Shown here piece after piece: positions 44,401 through 53,248 of a stretch of DNA of 64,000 nucleotides (its first letter is position 1; each line of letters begins with the position of its first letter). The stretch comes from Prorocentrum cordatum (taxonomy: Eukaryota > Sar > Dinophyceae > Prorocentrales > Prorocentraceae). The translations under genes were made by a program, and so were the position numbers. Location of the stretch: assembly GCA_963575745.1 (NCBI GenBank), contig CAUYUJ010004355.1, positions 1 through 64,000 on the forward strand, read 5' to 3'. Under the pieces are notes generated by a model that searched no databases, had not been told where the DNA came from, and was given only the letters and a program-made list of their open reading frames with translations.

Positions 44401-47400
44401 CAGTTGCGCTCCCCCAGTCGATGGCACCGATCGAGGAGGTGGTAGCATCTCCGCCCGTCCACCGCGTGGTACGTGCTGTTCCCGGCAAGGCGAGGCGTTC
44501 GCGCACCGACAGAGCCTGCGTGAAGCTGGCCTGGAAGGTCGTGCTCCAGGCCTCAGGGACGTCGAAGAGCATCCTCAGAAACCCCACCGACGCGTCCCAC
44601 TCCTCCCAGGCGAGCTCGACTTCCTCAGGCGTACCTTTCGGCTCTGCCCAGCTCGTCCCGCTGCTGAGGAGCCGGTCCAGGGCGGGGAGCTCGGGGCGGA
44701 GGGCCGGCTGTGCTGACGCCCAGAACTGGGCACAGCCTCGCAGCTCTTGGGCGACCTTCAGCGGGACCCGCCTGGATCCTCTGAGCTCCGGGAGGGCGAG
44801 CAGGTACTGAGCCTTGATGCATTTGGGTTCTGGGAGCCTAACCACCTTCGTGTCGAAGTTCATGTGGAGGCCCCAGATCAACTGCTCTGCCGCGAACTCC
44901 CCCTCGACGTCCAGTTTCTCCTCGTTAACTGCGTCCGGGCCCCAGACTCGCTTCATGGCCCCGTCGAGCTCCTCGGCCGAGAGCCAGGGTCGGAGGCCCA
45001 CCAGTGGCTCGAGGACGACCCCGTCGTCCATGAGCCACTTGGAGGCGTACCTGACGGTGTCGTTGATCCTGGGCGCCGGCGGCCTCCTCCTCTCGTGCTC
45101 GCTCTTGGCCGCCCAGGCGAACGCCATGTGCTCGCCTGGGCTGCCGGCCCAGCCGAAGACCAGCACGCCGTGGATCAGGGTAACTCGCCCTGGCACCCCG
45201 ACCTCCTTGCCCGGGAGCGTCGTCCCGAACTCTGGCACGGCAGCTGGCTCCAGGTGGTGCCACTTGAAGGCCCTGGCCACGTCGCGCTTCGCCACCACCT
45301 GCTGGACGCCCGGGTGCCTCGCCTCCCACCAGAGGCTGAGCCTCGCAAGCCCCCTGTGGAGGGGCTGCTTCGCTGGCGGGTGCTGCTCCTTCGGGGAGAA
45401 GGCGTTGGCCGCCCGCATGTCGTGGATCGGCCGGCCCTCTTTCGAGATGGTCCGATCCGGCAACATCTTGGGGGCCCTCCCGCTGGGCGACTCGACCAGC
45501 GCCGAGGCGGCGAGCACGTCCTCGACCTCGTCCGAGGCCCAGAGGACAACGCCGTAGCGGCTGTCCTTCCAGGCCTTCTCGAACATCTCCAGCGCGTGGT
45601 CCACCGCCGAGGAGTGCGACTTGGCCTGCGTGCGCGTCCGCTCTTCCGTGCGTCGCACGGGCGCCCCCCCGGTGGCCATGGCCCGGAGGTAGGCGGCGTG
45701 GTGCGGGTCCAAGGACTTCTGCACGTCTTCTCGGAGTACGCCGCCCAGCGGGTTCCCATGAACCTCCTCCCGCGCGTGCTTCAGCAACTCGGCAGCCCTC
45801 TCGATGCTGCCGGCGAGACGGAGGAGTGAGTTGCCCCGCTTCACGACCTCTGGCACCTTCTCGGGCTGGAAGGTGGGGTGGTCCGCGCACCACTTGACGT
45901 AGGCACGCGCCTCCTCCTGTGCCCTCCCACCGCTCGGTGCCGCCGGCGCCTCCCCCAAAGGGGGTCCCCCACAGCGGCCTCCCCGCGGAGGGGGCGGCCA
46001 AGGGGGCGGCATCATCGGCGGCATGCCCGGCGGCCTGCAGATTTGCCCAGGGAGGAGCGGGCGCCACCCTGGAGGCCTCACCAGGGGCCTGACTGCGTGA
46101 TCCGGGGGCACGAGCGGCCTGGCTGGATCATCTTGGCGGGGTCTGGGCTGCGACGGCTCTCCCTTGGAGGTGGCGCGCAGCTGGGCACCCAGCGATCTCG
46201 GCTTGGGCCTGAGTGTGAGCTTCTCTCCGGACGTCCCTGCGCTGCCGGCGTCTGCTCCCCCAGTAGGGGGGTCTCCGCTGGAGGTTGTCGACCTGCCTGC
46301 GGCCCGCCTGGCTGCTTCCACGACTGTCATGGCCGAGCGGCTTCGCCTCGTTGGCGCGGCCTTCTGGGGGATCGTGGCGGGGAGTCTGCTCCTCCGATGC
46401 TGGGCTGGGTCTGAGGGGGTTTCCAGTGCCTCGGGCGGCGGAGGTGCGCTCGGCGGTGGCTCTGCGGCTGCGGCGGGGGCGGGGCCTCCGCTGCCGCTGG
46501 CCCCAGGAGAGCTCTGGAAAGTCTCCTCCCTGCTCCGCCTGGCCGCCTCTGCTTGCCCGGGCCAGAGGCTCAGGGGATCTGGATCCTCTGGGAGGGGGGG
46601 GTCTATTCCCTCCTCGGTCCTCGCGTACGGCTTCTCCACCACCTCGTCTTCCGAGCTCTCGGCGGAGTCCGCGTCGTCGCTCGGGGGTTCCTCCTCCGCC
46701 TTCTCATACGCGATTCTCTGGCGCTTCTTCGCGGGGGTGTCGTCCAGCTCCCCTGCTTTCACCATCTTGCGGGTCAGCCTCTCGAGGATGTCAACGTACT
46801 CACTCGCGATCTCGCCTTGCTCTTCGTAGGGGGTGCCGGTCCAGCTCCGCGGTAGATCCTCGAACATGGAGCTGATGCCCTCGATCAGGAGCTCCCGTGC
46901 TTTCCTCCTCCGATCAGGTCCCGTGGGATCGTCAGCTGGAACCCCGAGCAGGTTATTCAAGATGCACTCCGCTTCGTGGCACTTGTTCTCCCCATCCAGG
47001 ATGGCCGAGGGCAGCGGGGTCTCGTCCTCCCAGGCTGGATCGAGAGGGGTGGCCGCGCCCTGCCCGCTGGGGGGTTCCGAGCTGGCCCGGCGGGGATGCC
47101 CGGCTTGCGCTTGCTCTGCCTCGCGCTTGCCGGCATCCCTCGCACGACGGGCCCGGCGGCGCTCCTTAGCCTCTGCCAGCTGTATCTGCAGTTCCTTGAT
47201 GCGCTTCTCCTCCTCCTCCAGGACACCTACCTCGGCGGCTTTGGCAGCTTCGAGCTTCCTCCTTATGCTCTCCAGCTTGATGCTGTCGGCTGAGCTGCCG
47301 CCGCTGCTGGGCCCTCCAGCGGGCGCCTCGCGGCTTTGTCTCTGGAGGGCCTGGGCGGCTGCCTGCTGGAAGCGCCTCCCTCCTGAGTGCGGTGGGGGGG

Positions 47401-50400
47401 CCCGCCTGTTCCAGACAACGCCAAGCTCTTGGCTGCCAAAGCCCTGGGAGCTGGCGCGGTCGGCGATCCTCAGCGTGACACTGCGGTGGGGCGCGGGGGT
47501 GGCCTCGCCGCGGTGCCACGGCGCTTCCTCACGCTCCTCGTCCGCGGCCCTCTTGATCCAGCGTGGCGCCCAGGCTGCCCAATTCCCGATGTCTTCTTTC
47601 CCGATCCACAGGATAAGGCGTTCCCCGGGTTCGACACGGTCGTCGTCTTCTAAGGGCGGTCCCTCGGCTCCTGCGGTGTCCCCCTCGTCGGTGTAGACGA
47701 ACAGGCGAAGCTCCTCGGGACTGAGGACGTCGTCGCGCAGCCACCTGCAGGTCATGAGGACGCTCTGGAGCTCGTGCGCGTACATGGGGGCCCCAGGGAT
47801 TGGTATCCATCGGTCCCCACGCTGTGGAAGAAGCACCTTGACTGGCTCATCGGCTTGCTGTTCGGCTTGCCTGGACTTCTTGACCCTCCTGGGCGGCTCC
47901 TTCTCTTCCTCTTCCTCCTCTCCTTCTCCTTCGTCTCCCCCAGGTTCGTCGTCTCCGCCATCTCCTCCAGGGCCCGGTGGTGGCGCTCCTCGGTCGGGGT
48001 CCCTCTTTCTCGCCTTGTTGCGCTTCCACCCTCCTCTCTTCTTGCCTCTGTTTGCGCACTGCCATCCTCTGAGCCCTGCTGGATGGTCCTCCTCCGCCTC
48101 CTTCTCCGTGACTGGCGCGTCCTGGAAGCGAAAAGGAGGGGGGGGGTCCGCCAGGTGAACCCTGTCACCGGCTCCCGCCGCCATCTTGTCTCCGGCCCTC
48201 GTCGTGACGATGGGCCCAAGCTTCTTCAGGAGCTTCGCAGGGGGGGTCCCCGCCCCCGCAGCCTTGACGACCTCGGCCCAGGCAGCGCACAGCCTCGTCG
48301 GGTACTGGCCGGCGTAGCGGGTGCGACGTAGTCCGCGCTGACCGACCTGGAAGCCGAGGGTGCTCAACTCCTCCCGCAGGGCCTTGGCCAGCGGGGGAGC
48401 TCCGCTGGGGATGCGCCCGCCACCGTGCAGGCATGGGGGCGACCGGTGTGAGATCTTGGCCGCGAAGTTGTCGGCTCGATCGCGCCCGTAGTACAAGGCC
48501 ACGGCGCCCTCCGGGAGGTCCTCGAAGGCCTTCCCGGTGCGTGGTTCAACCCGGCTCCAGTGGAAGTTCACGGGCCCCAGCTTGCCGACGAGGTCGTTCA
48601 GCGGGCGCAGCAGCTCGGGTCCGAGCTGTGGGGTTTCCAGGGTCTTGGTATCTGCGGCGAGACCCTGGGCCTGCACGCCTGCCAGGGCTAATCGATTGGT
48701 CAGGCTCAGGATGTCTTTCTGCTCGGACTGGCTGAGCGAGAGCTTGGAGGAGTTGTAGTGGTCGATCTGGGTCTGGGTCAGGTCGTAGGGGAGAGGCCCC
48801 TCCAGGGCGACGTGTTCGTGCTGGTTGGTGCAGCGCCTCGCCAGAGAGAGCGCCCAAGGGTAGAGGCCCTTCGAGACCATCCAGAACGTCAGCTTGCGGT
48901 GCCGTTTCGCAGGCTCCTCTGGGGGCCCTAGCCCCCACTCGCACATGGCGACGGAGATAATCCGTGCTCCTGTGCGCTTCTGCAGCTGCCTGATCCTGGC
49001 CCTGTCCCAGATCTTCGGGTAGCGTCCGTCGCTGGCCGTGTTCTCGAGCATCCACTCCCGATCGTTGGCGTCGAGGCGCTCGCAGAGGTCGGCGGCGAAA
49101 TCGGTCATGATGTTGCTGTCGATCTCCGCCTGGACCGTCCCGTCGCCGTCCGGGTGCTCGAACGTGCGGGCCCCGCCGTTCTTGAGGCACCAAGCTGAGT
49201 GGGTCGTGCATGGGGGGGCCAACTGGTAGACGTTCGCCTCGTCGGGGCCTGGCGCTGCCCCAGCGTCGAGGAGGAGCCTCTCTCGCACTTGGGGATCGAG
49301 GATGTCGTGCTCCTCCTGGGGCCCGGTCTGGGCCAGGGGATCCTGGAAATACTCGACGGACGGGGCCGTCTGGAGTCCAGCTTCTCGCATCGCCTTTGTC
49401 CAGTTCCCTGTCCCTGCGAAGATTTCGCGAGTGCGGATGCCCCACGCGAAGGCGGGTCTGCGCAGGAGGGGTGCGAGACCGGAGAAGTCCTCCTCCTCGA
49501 GCTCCTGGTTCCCGACGGCGCCCTCACGCGTTGGGAGCTGAGCCTGCTGCATACGTTTGCAGTGCATGCAGGGCGGGGGCCGGCTAGGTATCACGGGCCC
49601 CGCGACCTCTTCTGACTCCAGGTACATCTCCCAGCCGACGGTGAGCAGCTCGCGGACGGGCTTCCCAGCTAGTGTCCAGGTCTTGAGGATCTCCCCAAAC
49701 GCCCGGCCTCGCTTGTTGGGGCTCTGGCCGCCGATGGCCGGTGGCCTGAGCACCCGCATATGCCCTCGGTGGATCATGACGTGGACCTCCCTCTCGCTGG
49801 TCTGCGTCGGCAGGACGGAGTCGATCTCGAGCTGGTTCCAGTGGTTGATCCTCCAGACCCGGACGGTGGTCGTGTTGAGGGCACTCAGGGGGAAGACCGA
49901 GATGCACCTGAAGTCCTTGTCGTGGTGCGGGTGCTGGACATCGTGGCAGTGCATCCGGAGCTCGGCTTCACGTGGCGAGACGAAGGGAGGTGCGTCCCCC
50001 AATGCGGCGGAGGCGGTGGTGGCTCCATCCCACAACTCGCGGCGGAGCTGAGCAGCCAGGGCCTTCACGGCCGGCGCATCAGGCTCCTTATCCTCCCAGA
50101 GCAGGGCGGCCGCGATGTGGAGCACCAGACACTGCCTGAGCTCTGCGTCGCCTTCCTTGAGGCCGAGCCGGGTTCTCATCTCCTCGTCGGGCTGAAGCTC
50201 GTCCTGGAAGTCGAGATAGTCCCATTCTTGGTCTTGCACCGTGAGCTTCCCGCGGCCTACCCCAGCCTCCTCGTCCCAGGAGGCCCCTCCAATGCTGAGG
50301 TCCTGGGTGCTGCTCCTCCCCGCCTTTGATCCCAGCTTGTCGAGGGCCCGACCGGCTTCCTCGGCGAGGGTTGGCCCCCCGTCCCGAGTCGCCTCCAGCA

Positions 50401-53248
50401 GTACCTCCTCCAAGCTCAGGGAGATGCCCTCTGAGCTGGCACGTGCGAGCCTGGCCAGGGCGTGTGAATGCAGGTAGTCGCTGATGTCGCCCAGCGTCGC
50501 GATGGTCCCGCTCTCCAAGATCTTCTCGATGATGTTCCATCTTTCGAGAGCAGCTGGATGAGTCGTCTCACCGGTCCCTTCCACCGCGGGCGCGTTGGCG
50601 TGGGCGTCCAGCAACCAGTCCTCCTCGGGGCCCTGGACGGCCTGCCTGAGCTCCTCCTCGAGGGCGGTGGTCTGGATCTCGTCGAAGGCAGCTGGGGGGG
50701 ACCAAACAGCCGGCGAGCCTCCCGCTCGGCTGCCTCCCGCAGAGGCCCCGGGACCTTCTCCGGCGCCTCCCCCAGCCCTTTTGCTGTCCGCCTCGGCCTT
50801 GGCCTGGGCCCTGAGCTGAGCTACCCGCCCGTCGACCGAGGCGGGGTCGACCTTAGCGCCAGACTTCAGGCCGCCGCGCCTGATGAGCTGCGCCTGCACG
50901 GTCCAGTCCAAGCTGCCAAGCCCCTTGATGGCCTCGTGGGAGTGGGCGCAGGTCCCTGCCGCCTTGGGGCAGCCAGCCCATGTGCAGGCGTCCCAGCAGA
51001 TGACCTTCCCGTTCTTGTCACGGGGGGCATGCTTGACCGAGCGCCCGATCTCGCTGGACGTCAGCGCCTTCCCTGCTGGGTACGCCCGGGCGGCGGGCCG
51101 CTTCTTGGCAGCAGCCTTCTTGACGGCGGCCCCTGCCTTTCCTGTGCCTGGACCAGCTCCTGCGGGCGCCTCCTGATCTGCTGGGGTGTGTTCGTCAGCC
51201 TTCCCAGCCTTGGGGGTCCTCGAGGGGCCGGCGTGGAGGTTCTGATGGAGGAACCTCTGCAGCCGCCGGGCCTGGCGAGGGACGCACACCACCTGGTAGT
51301 ACCCATCCGGCGCGTCGAGGCCGTACACGTTCGGAAAGGTCAGCCACGCACTCCCAGACGGCCCCGTAGGGGCGAGGGCGATGGTTTTGATGTCCTCCCG
51401 GCGCGGGTTGGTGAGCCCCAGGATGCGGCACACCTCCCTTCGCTTCTTCCGAAGCTGCTCGCACCAGGTTGCAGCAAGCTCTTCCCAGAGGCTGTGCACA
51501 TAGTCAGCTGGGAAGGCCACGTCGTCCTCCTCGTAGGCAAGGCGCAGGGTCTCCAGGGCTCGGCGTCGCTCGGGCTCGTGCATCCGCCCGTAGACTAGCC
51601 CGAAGACGGTGATGGCGTTCTCGGCCTGCCTCACCCACTGAGAGAAGACGACCGGGTGCCGGGGGCGCGGCTCGAGCTTGCACGTGGTGGGCATGGTGTA
51701 GGCGTCGAACACCTCTGCTTTGCAATGGGGAAAATCGGCCACGGAGATTGACCACTCGGCCAGATCCTTGTGGTCCCGACCCCCCCAACAGAAGGCGGCG
51801 ATGCCGTGCGCCATCCTGTTCGTCACCGTCGTCGGCCAGTTCGCCGCCTGCATCACGTGCTTCGCGTGCTCGCAGGCGCGCTTGAGGCCATGGAACAACT
51901 CCCGCCCGGTCAGGGTACCGCAGACCTCTACGTCGAGGGTGTCGCAACCCCGCGCCAGGTACACGTCCAGCTCCTCGGCACGTCCGATGGCGCCGAGGGT
52001 GCCCCGCTGCGCTACCTTCTCCTCCTCGCCGGACCTGCGGAGGCTGTCCACCGCCTGCAGCAGCCGCATGTTGTCCAGGTGCTGCTGCTCTTGACCGTTC
52101 TGGAGGACTTGCGCGTAGGTGGAGAAAGCGGCTGAGGGTTCACCTTCTCCGGCTCCTGCGGCGTACCTACGGTCGGGTTGCCCCGGGGTCTTAACCAGTC
52201 CTCCGTGGCCGTAAGCGCTCCGGTTAGTGAACATCTGCCCGAGATTCGGTACAAGGCCGGGCATCAAACCTGGCGGAGACAAGCGAGTCGCTCCCGGCAC
52301 GCGCACGCCAGGCGGGGTAGCCGGCGGCGGCAATGGCGGAGCGCTCGTGGCGGCGTCCAGCCCAGGGGGGGCTCCAGGTTGGCTGGGCTCTTGGCTGGCG
52401 TCGGGCTTGCGCTCGGTGTCTAGCTTCAAGAGGCCACTAGCGAGGGGTGGGTTCACCCCCTCGTCTTTTTCGGCTCGAGCCCGCTCCAACTTTCTTTCCC
52501 ACCTGTCGATGTGCGCCTGGTACTTTGCCCGCTCCTCGGTCCCGCTGCTGCGCATGAGACGCCTGGTGTACTTGATGAGATGCCCCAAGACCACGGTGAC
52601 GTCCTCGTCGTGTCCTGCCGCCACGCTCTGTAGCGCCGAGGCGTCGTCCGATCCTTCTTCGTGAGCGGCGAGGTACAGCCCCAGCATGGCCTCCCCGGTG
52701 TTCTCCTCTTCATGGTCCTTCCCCGCCGGACTGCGGGAAGAGCGCCGAGGGACTGAGGGGGCCAGATCACCCTCCTCGCCCAGGCCCCACCCGACGCCGA
52801 ATGGGGGCTTGGGGGAACTGCTGCGATCGAGCCTCGCCCAATGCTTCTTGAGCTGCGTGTCCAGCTCGTCGGAGGTGGGCTGCGGTACTCCGGGGGCATC
52901 ACCTGAGGTGCCCGCTGGATGTCGGTACACGAGCAAGTCCCCGCGGGCCGCCCGAAGCTGAGCCCACTGAGGGCGGCCGATCCTCTTGGTCTTCCCGCCG
53001 ACGGGGACCCCGTTCCATGGGCGCAGCTTCTCCCACATGGCGTTGCTCACGACGACGCCATGCACCCCGATCCCCATTTCCTCGGCACCGAGTGGTGGGT
53101 GGTACAAGAGCTCCTCAAGGTAGCCGGCGGGGAGCCTTCCCTCGTCGCTGGCGACGGGAGCGTACTCGATCCCCGCGGTCTTGAGGGTGAAGCAGACGTT
53201 CTCCTGGCCTTCCCGCCGAGTAGTCTTTGCAGCGCGGCTCCTCCACGT
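41444..53248 (-). CDS. Retrotransposon polyprotein: CCCH finger, C5-MTase N-half, RT, RNase H, C5-MTase C-half, tyrosine recombinase
   Basis: The frame is open from 53248 (after a TAG at 53251-53249) to a stop at 41446-41444, about 3,930 codons. It has no clear ATG at its start, so it is probably reached from the upstream frame. Domains, by position: CCCH zinc finger (51003-50930, CTWAGCPKAAGTCAHSH); methyltransferase motifs I, IV and VI (EIFAGTGNWTKAMREAG at 49430, LAPPCTTHSAW at 49215, WMLENTASDGRYP at 49050); acidic and coiled-coil linker (about 47900-47100); reverse transcriptase (VAKRDVARAF with the motif A Asp at 45285, YASKWLMDDGVV at 45035); RNase H (VELLAVV, VTDNQNVKAW, YHNEVADWLTRE, 44420-44035). 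Next come methyltransferase motifs VI-X (VVVVDAPTG, TRTRRVLVGGR, LTPQEVWRAQGG, 43670-43000) and a tyrosine recombinase (LLRASEYL, KGSKTD, SHSLRIGGA, FGRWQSDALHGYLRES, 42560-41570) with Arg, Lys, His-x-x-Arg, Trp and Tyr present. It would act in copying and integrating the element. Confidence 0.85.
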   Translation of the reverse strand, partial: TWRSRAAKTTRREGQENVCFTLKTAGIEYAPVASDEGRLPAGYLEELLYHPPLGAEEMGIGVHGVVVSNAMWEKLRPWNGVPVGGKTKRIGRPQWAQLRAARGDLLVYRHPAGTSGDAPGVPQPTSDELDTQLKKHWARLDRSSSPKPPFGVGWGLGEEGDLAPSVPRRSSRSPAGKDHEEENTGEAMLGLYLAAHEEGSDDASALQSVAAGHDEDVTVVLGHLIKYTRRLMRSSGTEERAKYQAHIDRWERKLERARAEKDEGVNPPLASGLLKLDTERKPDASQEPSQPGAPPGLDAATSAPPLPPPATPPGVRVPGATRLSPPGLMPGLVPNLGQMFTNRSAYGHGGLVKTPGQPDRRYAAGAGEGEPSAAFSTYAQVLQNGQEQQHLDNMRLLQAVDSLRRSGEEEKVAQRGTLGAIGRAEELDVYLARGCDTLDVEVCGTLTGRELFHGLKRACEHAKHVMQAANWPTTVTNRMAHGIAAFCWGGRDHKDLAEWSISVADFPHCKAEVFDAYTMPTTCKLEPRPRHPVVFSQWVRQAENAITVFGLVYGRMHEPERRRALETLRLAYEEDDVAFPADYVHSLWEELAATWCEQLRKKRREVCRILGLTNPRREDIKTIALAPTGPSGSAWLTFPNVYGLDAPDGYYQVVCVPRQARRLQRFLHQNLHAGPSRTPKAGKADEHTPADQEAPAGAGPGTGKAGAAVKKAAAKKRPAARAYPAGKALTSSEIGRSVKHAPRDKNGKVICWDACTWAGCPKAAGTCAHSHEAIKGLGSLDWTVQAQLIRRGGLKSGAKVDPASVDGRVAQLRAQAKAEADSKRAGGGAGEGPGASAGGSRAGGSPAVWSPPAAFDEIQTTALEEELRQAVQGPEEDWLLDAHANAPAVEGTGETTHPAALERWNIIEKILESGTIATLGDISDYLHSHALARLARASSEGISLSLEEVLLEATRDGGPTLAEEAGRALDKLGSKAGRSSTQDLSIGGASWDEEAGVGRGKLTVQDQEWDYLDFQDELQPDEEMRTRLGLKEGDAELRQCLVLHIAAALLWEDKEPDAPAVKALAAQLRRELWDGATTASAALGDAPPFVSPREAELRMHCHDVQHPHHDKDFRCISVFPLSALNTTTVRVWRINHWNQLEIDSVLPTQTSEREVHVMIHRGHMRVLRPPAIGGQSPNKRGRAFGEILKTWTLAGKPVRELLTVGWEMYLESEEVAGPVIPSRPPPCMHCKRMQQAQLPTREGAVGNQELEEEDFSGLAPLLRRPAFAWGIRTREIFAGTGNWTKAMREAGLQTAPSVEYFQDPLAQTGPQEEHDILDPQVRERLLLDAGAAPGPDEANVYQLAPPCTTHSAWCLKNGGARTFEHPDGDGTVQAEIDSNIMTDFAADLCERLDANDREWMLENTASDGRYPKIWDRARIRQLQKRTGARIISVAMCEWGLGPPEEPAKRHRKLTFWMVSKGLYPWALSLARRCTNQHEHVALEGPLPYDLTQTQIDHYNSSKLSLSQSEQKDILSLTNRLALAGVQAQGLAADTKTLETPQLGPELLRPLNDLVGKLGPVNFHWSRVEPRTGKAFEDLPEGAVALYYGRDRADNFAAKISHRSPPCLHGGGRIPSGAPPLAKALREELSTLGFQVGQRGLRRTRYAGQYPTRLCAAWAEVVKAAGAGTPPAKLLKKLGPIVTTRAGDKMAAGAGDRVHLADPPPPFRFQDAPVTEKEAEEDHPAGLRGWQCANRGKKRGGWKRNKARKRDPDRGAPPPGPGGDGGDDEPGGDEGEGEEEEEEKEPPRRVKKSRQAEQQADEPVKVLLPQRGDRWIPIPGAPMYAHELQSVLMTCRWLRDDVLSPEELRLFVYTDEGDTAGAEGPPLEDDDRVEPGERLILWIGKEDIGNWAAWAPRWIKRAADEEREEAPWHRGEATPAPHRSVTLRIADRASSQGFGSQELGVVWNRRAPPPHSGGRRFQQAAAQALQRQSREAPAGGPSSGGSSADSIKLESIRRKLEAAKAAEVGVLEEEEKRIKELQIQLAEAKERRRARRARDAGKREAEQAQAGHPRRASSEPPSGQGAATPLDPAWEDETPLPSAILDGENKCHEAECILNNLLGVPADDPTGPDRRRKARELLIEGISSMFEDLPRSWTGTPYEEQGEIASEYVDILERLTRKMVKAGELDDTPAKKRQRIAYEKAEEEPPSDDADSAESSEDEVVEKPYARTEEGIDPPLPEDPDPLSLWPGQAEAARRSREETFQSSPGASGSGGPAPAAAAEPPPSAPPPPEALETPSDPAQHRRSRLPATIPQKAAPTRRSRSAMTVVEAARRAAGRSTTSSGDPPTGGADAGSAGTSGEKLTLRPKPRSLGAQLRATSKGEPSQPRPRQDDPARPLVPPDHAVRPLVRPPGWRPLLPGQICRPPGMPPMMPPPWPPPPRGGRCGGPPLGEAPAAPSGGRAQEEARAYVKWCADHPTFQPEKVPEVVKRGNSLLRLAGSIERAAELLKHAREEVHGNPLGGVLREDVQKSLDPHHAAYLRAMATGGAPVRRTEERTRTQAKSHSSAVDHALEMFEKAWKDSRYGVVLWASDEVEDVLAASALVESPSGRAPKMLPDRTISKEGRPIHDMRAANAFSPKEQHPPAKQPLHRGLARLSLWWEARHPGVQQVVAKRDVARAFKWHHLEPAAVPEFGTTLPGKEVGVPGRVTLIHGVLVFGWAGSPGEHMAFAWAAKSEHERRRPPAPRINDTVRYASKWLMDDGVVLEPLVGLRPWLSAEELDGAMKRVWGPDAVNEEKLDVEGEFAAEQLIWGLHMNFDTKVVRLPEPKCIKAQYLLALPELRGSRRVPLKVAQELRGCAQFWASAQPALRPELPALDRLLSSGTSWAEPKGTPEEVELAWEEWDASVGFLRMLFDVPEAWSTTFQASFTQALSVRERLALPGTARTTRWTGGDATTSSIGAIDWGSATAGDAAPTPEYMAADAGPLLEALSHAVGGESGEEGWIIAVVELLAVVALATKQGSKWEGELVFYVTDNQNVKAWLTKRSPKNALARHLIRLVERIEAMHGCRIVSFFVRTYHNEVADWLTREEVQKVHDTLATSGWKRLEPPAACGQILEDAKERLLRLPGETGPVAEAALRHRALQRGHGLPRAPPLRGKLGREVGSLINPYTKAFKRLGGSEPEENQKAGWLMASLSLDPKGREMEAFLVAATQESPEVVVVDAPTGVDTARFEKALKQLGYMVSKFEVVCTHHGDATTRTRRVLVGGRRKAGVGLACINMPPACSRAASVKPLLDKGKDHLWLDQQGEVSWDPRIQSTSDPLPLKPVGHLKKEGAKHLIYSEEGPVGTIRWPGAELQGPGATLLRVTGGGGGTVRALTPQEVWRAQGGTNDEWTHLRAQGSTEDELLKGAARALPPRTAEAALTAVTEALDNTSTQRAGVCHDPEEQAAWEATKRWFRAWAQAPDQPALALAAEDEARAGGALTDEMHKNRRRAQAVRFKMIDEDTLIGPREAPAAEKVKLDKSVTRSKSPRKKSPRPRRAKEMPATNLARPQALGVARKTNYPGKELAPAGRAEPGGANYAGWFAQQKMEAMLQKLSEGTRAGYEGGWRLWVAVRQAQGLSPWLPGRDREERLADEEALINFAALLARVVGRTEGAIKQKLFAARYAHLVAGYSDPLLHRGRLWSTPAGLKRWQGPETKRKKPVTPAMLEWLRGFLQQEAKLPEEDAVVIWAAIVTAFFFLLRASEYLLQDGRSRSFERVLHGEDVEPKKEGKRVASFQDADEMVIYIKGSKTDQLNVGTVRNHYRAGTSLCPIAAMERLQAHHPQRIKGTEERLPLFRWASGTPIRRAEVQHFPTVAGLAAGLSREEIGSHSLRIGGATAMYHVTEDLSRVRRFGRWQSDALHGYLRESHEPMKGISGKMARDNSTLTNPAKDSAPSRAAAGAESARRESP

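Noticed and set aside
44747-45829. Plus-strand frame of 360 codons within the retrotransposon
   Set aside because: Antisense shadow of the reverse transcriptase region; GC-rich coding DNA leaves the opposite strand open.
49750-49960. Protease-like (OTU-type) reading of the segment before the methyltransferase N-half (VHVMIHRGHMRVLRPP)
   Set aside because: No catalytic Cys could be placed at the expected distance, and the resemblance is too weak to annotate.
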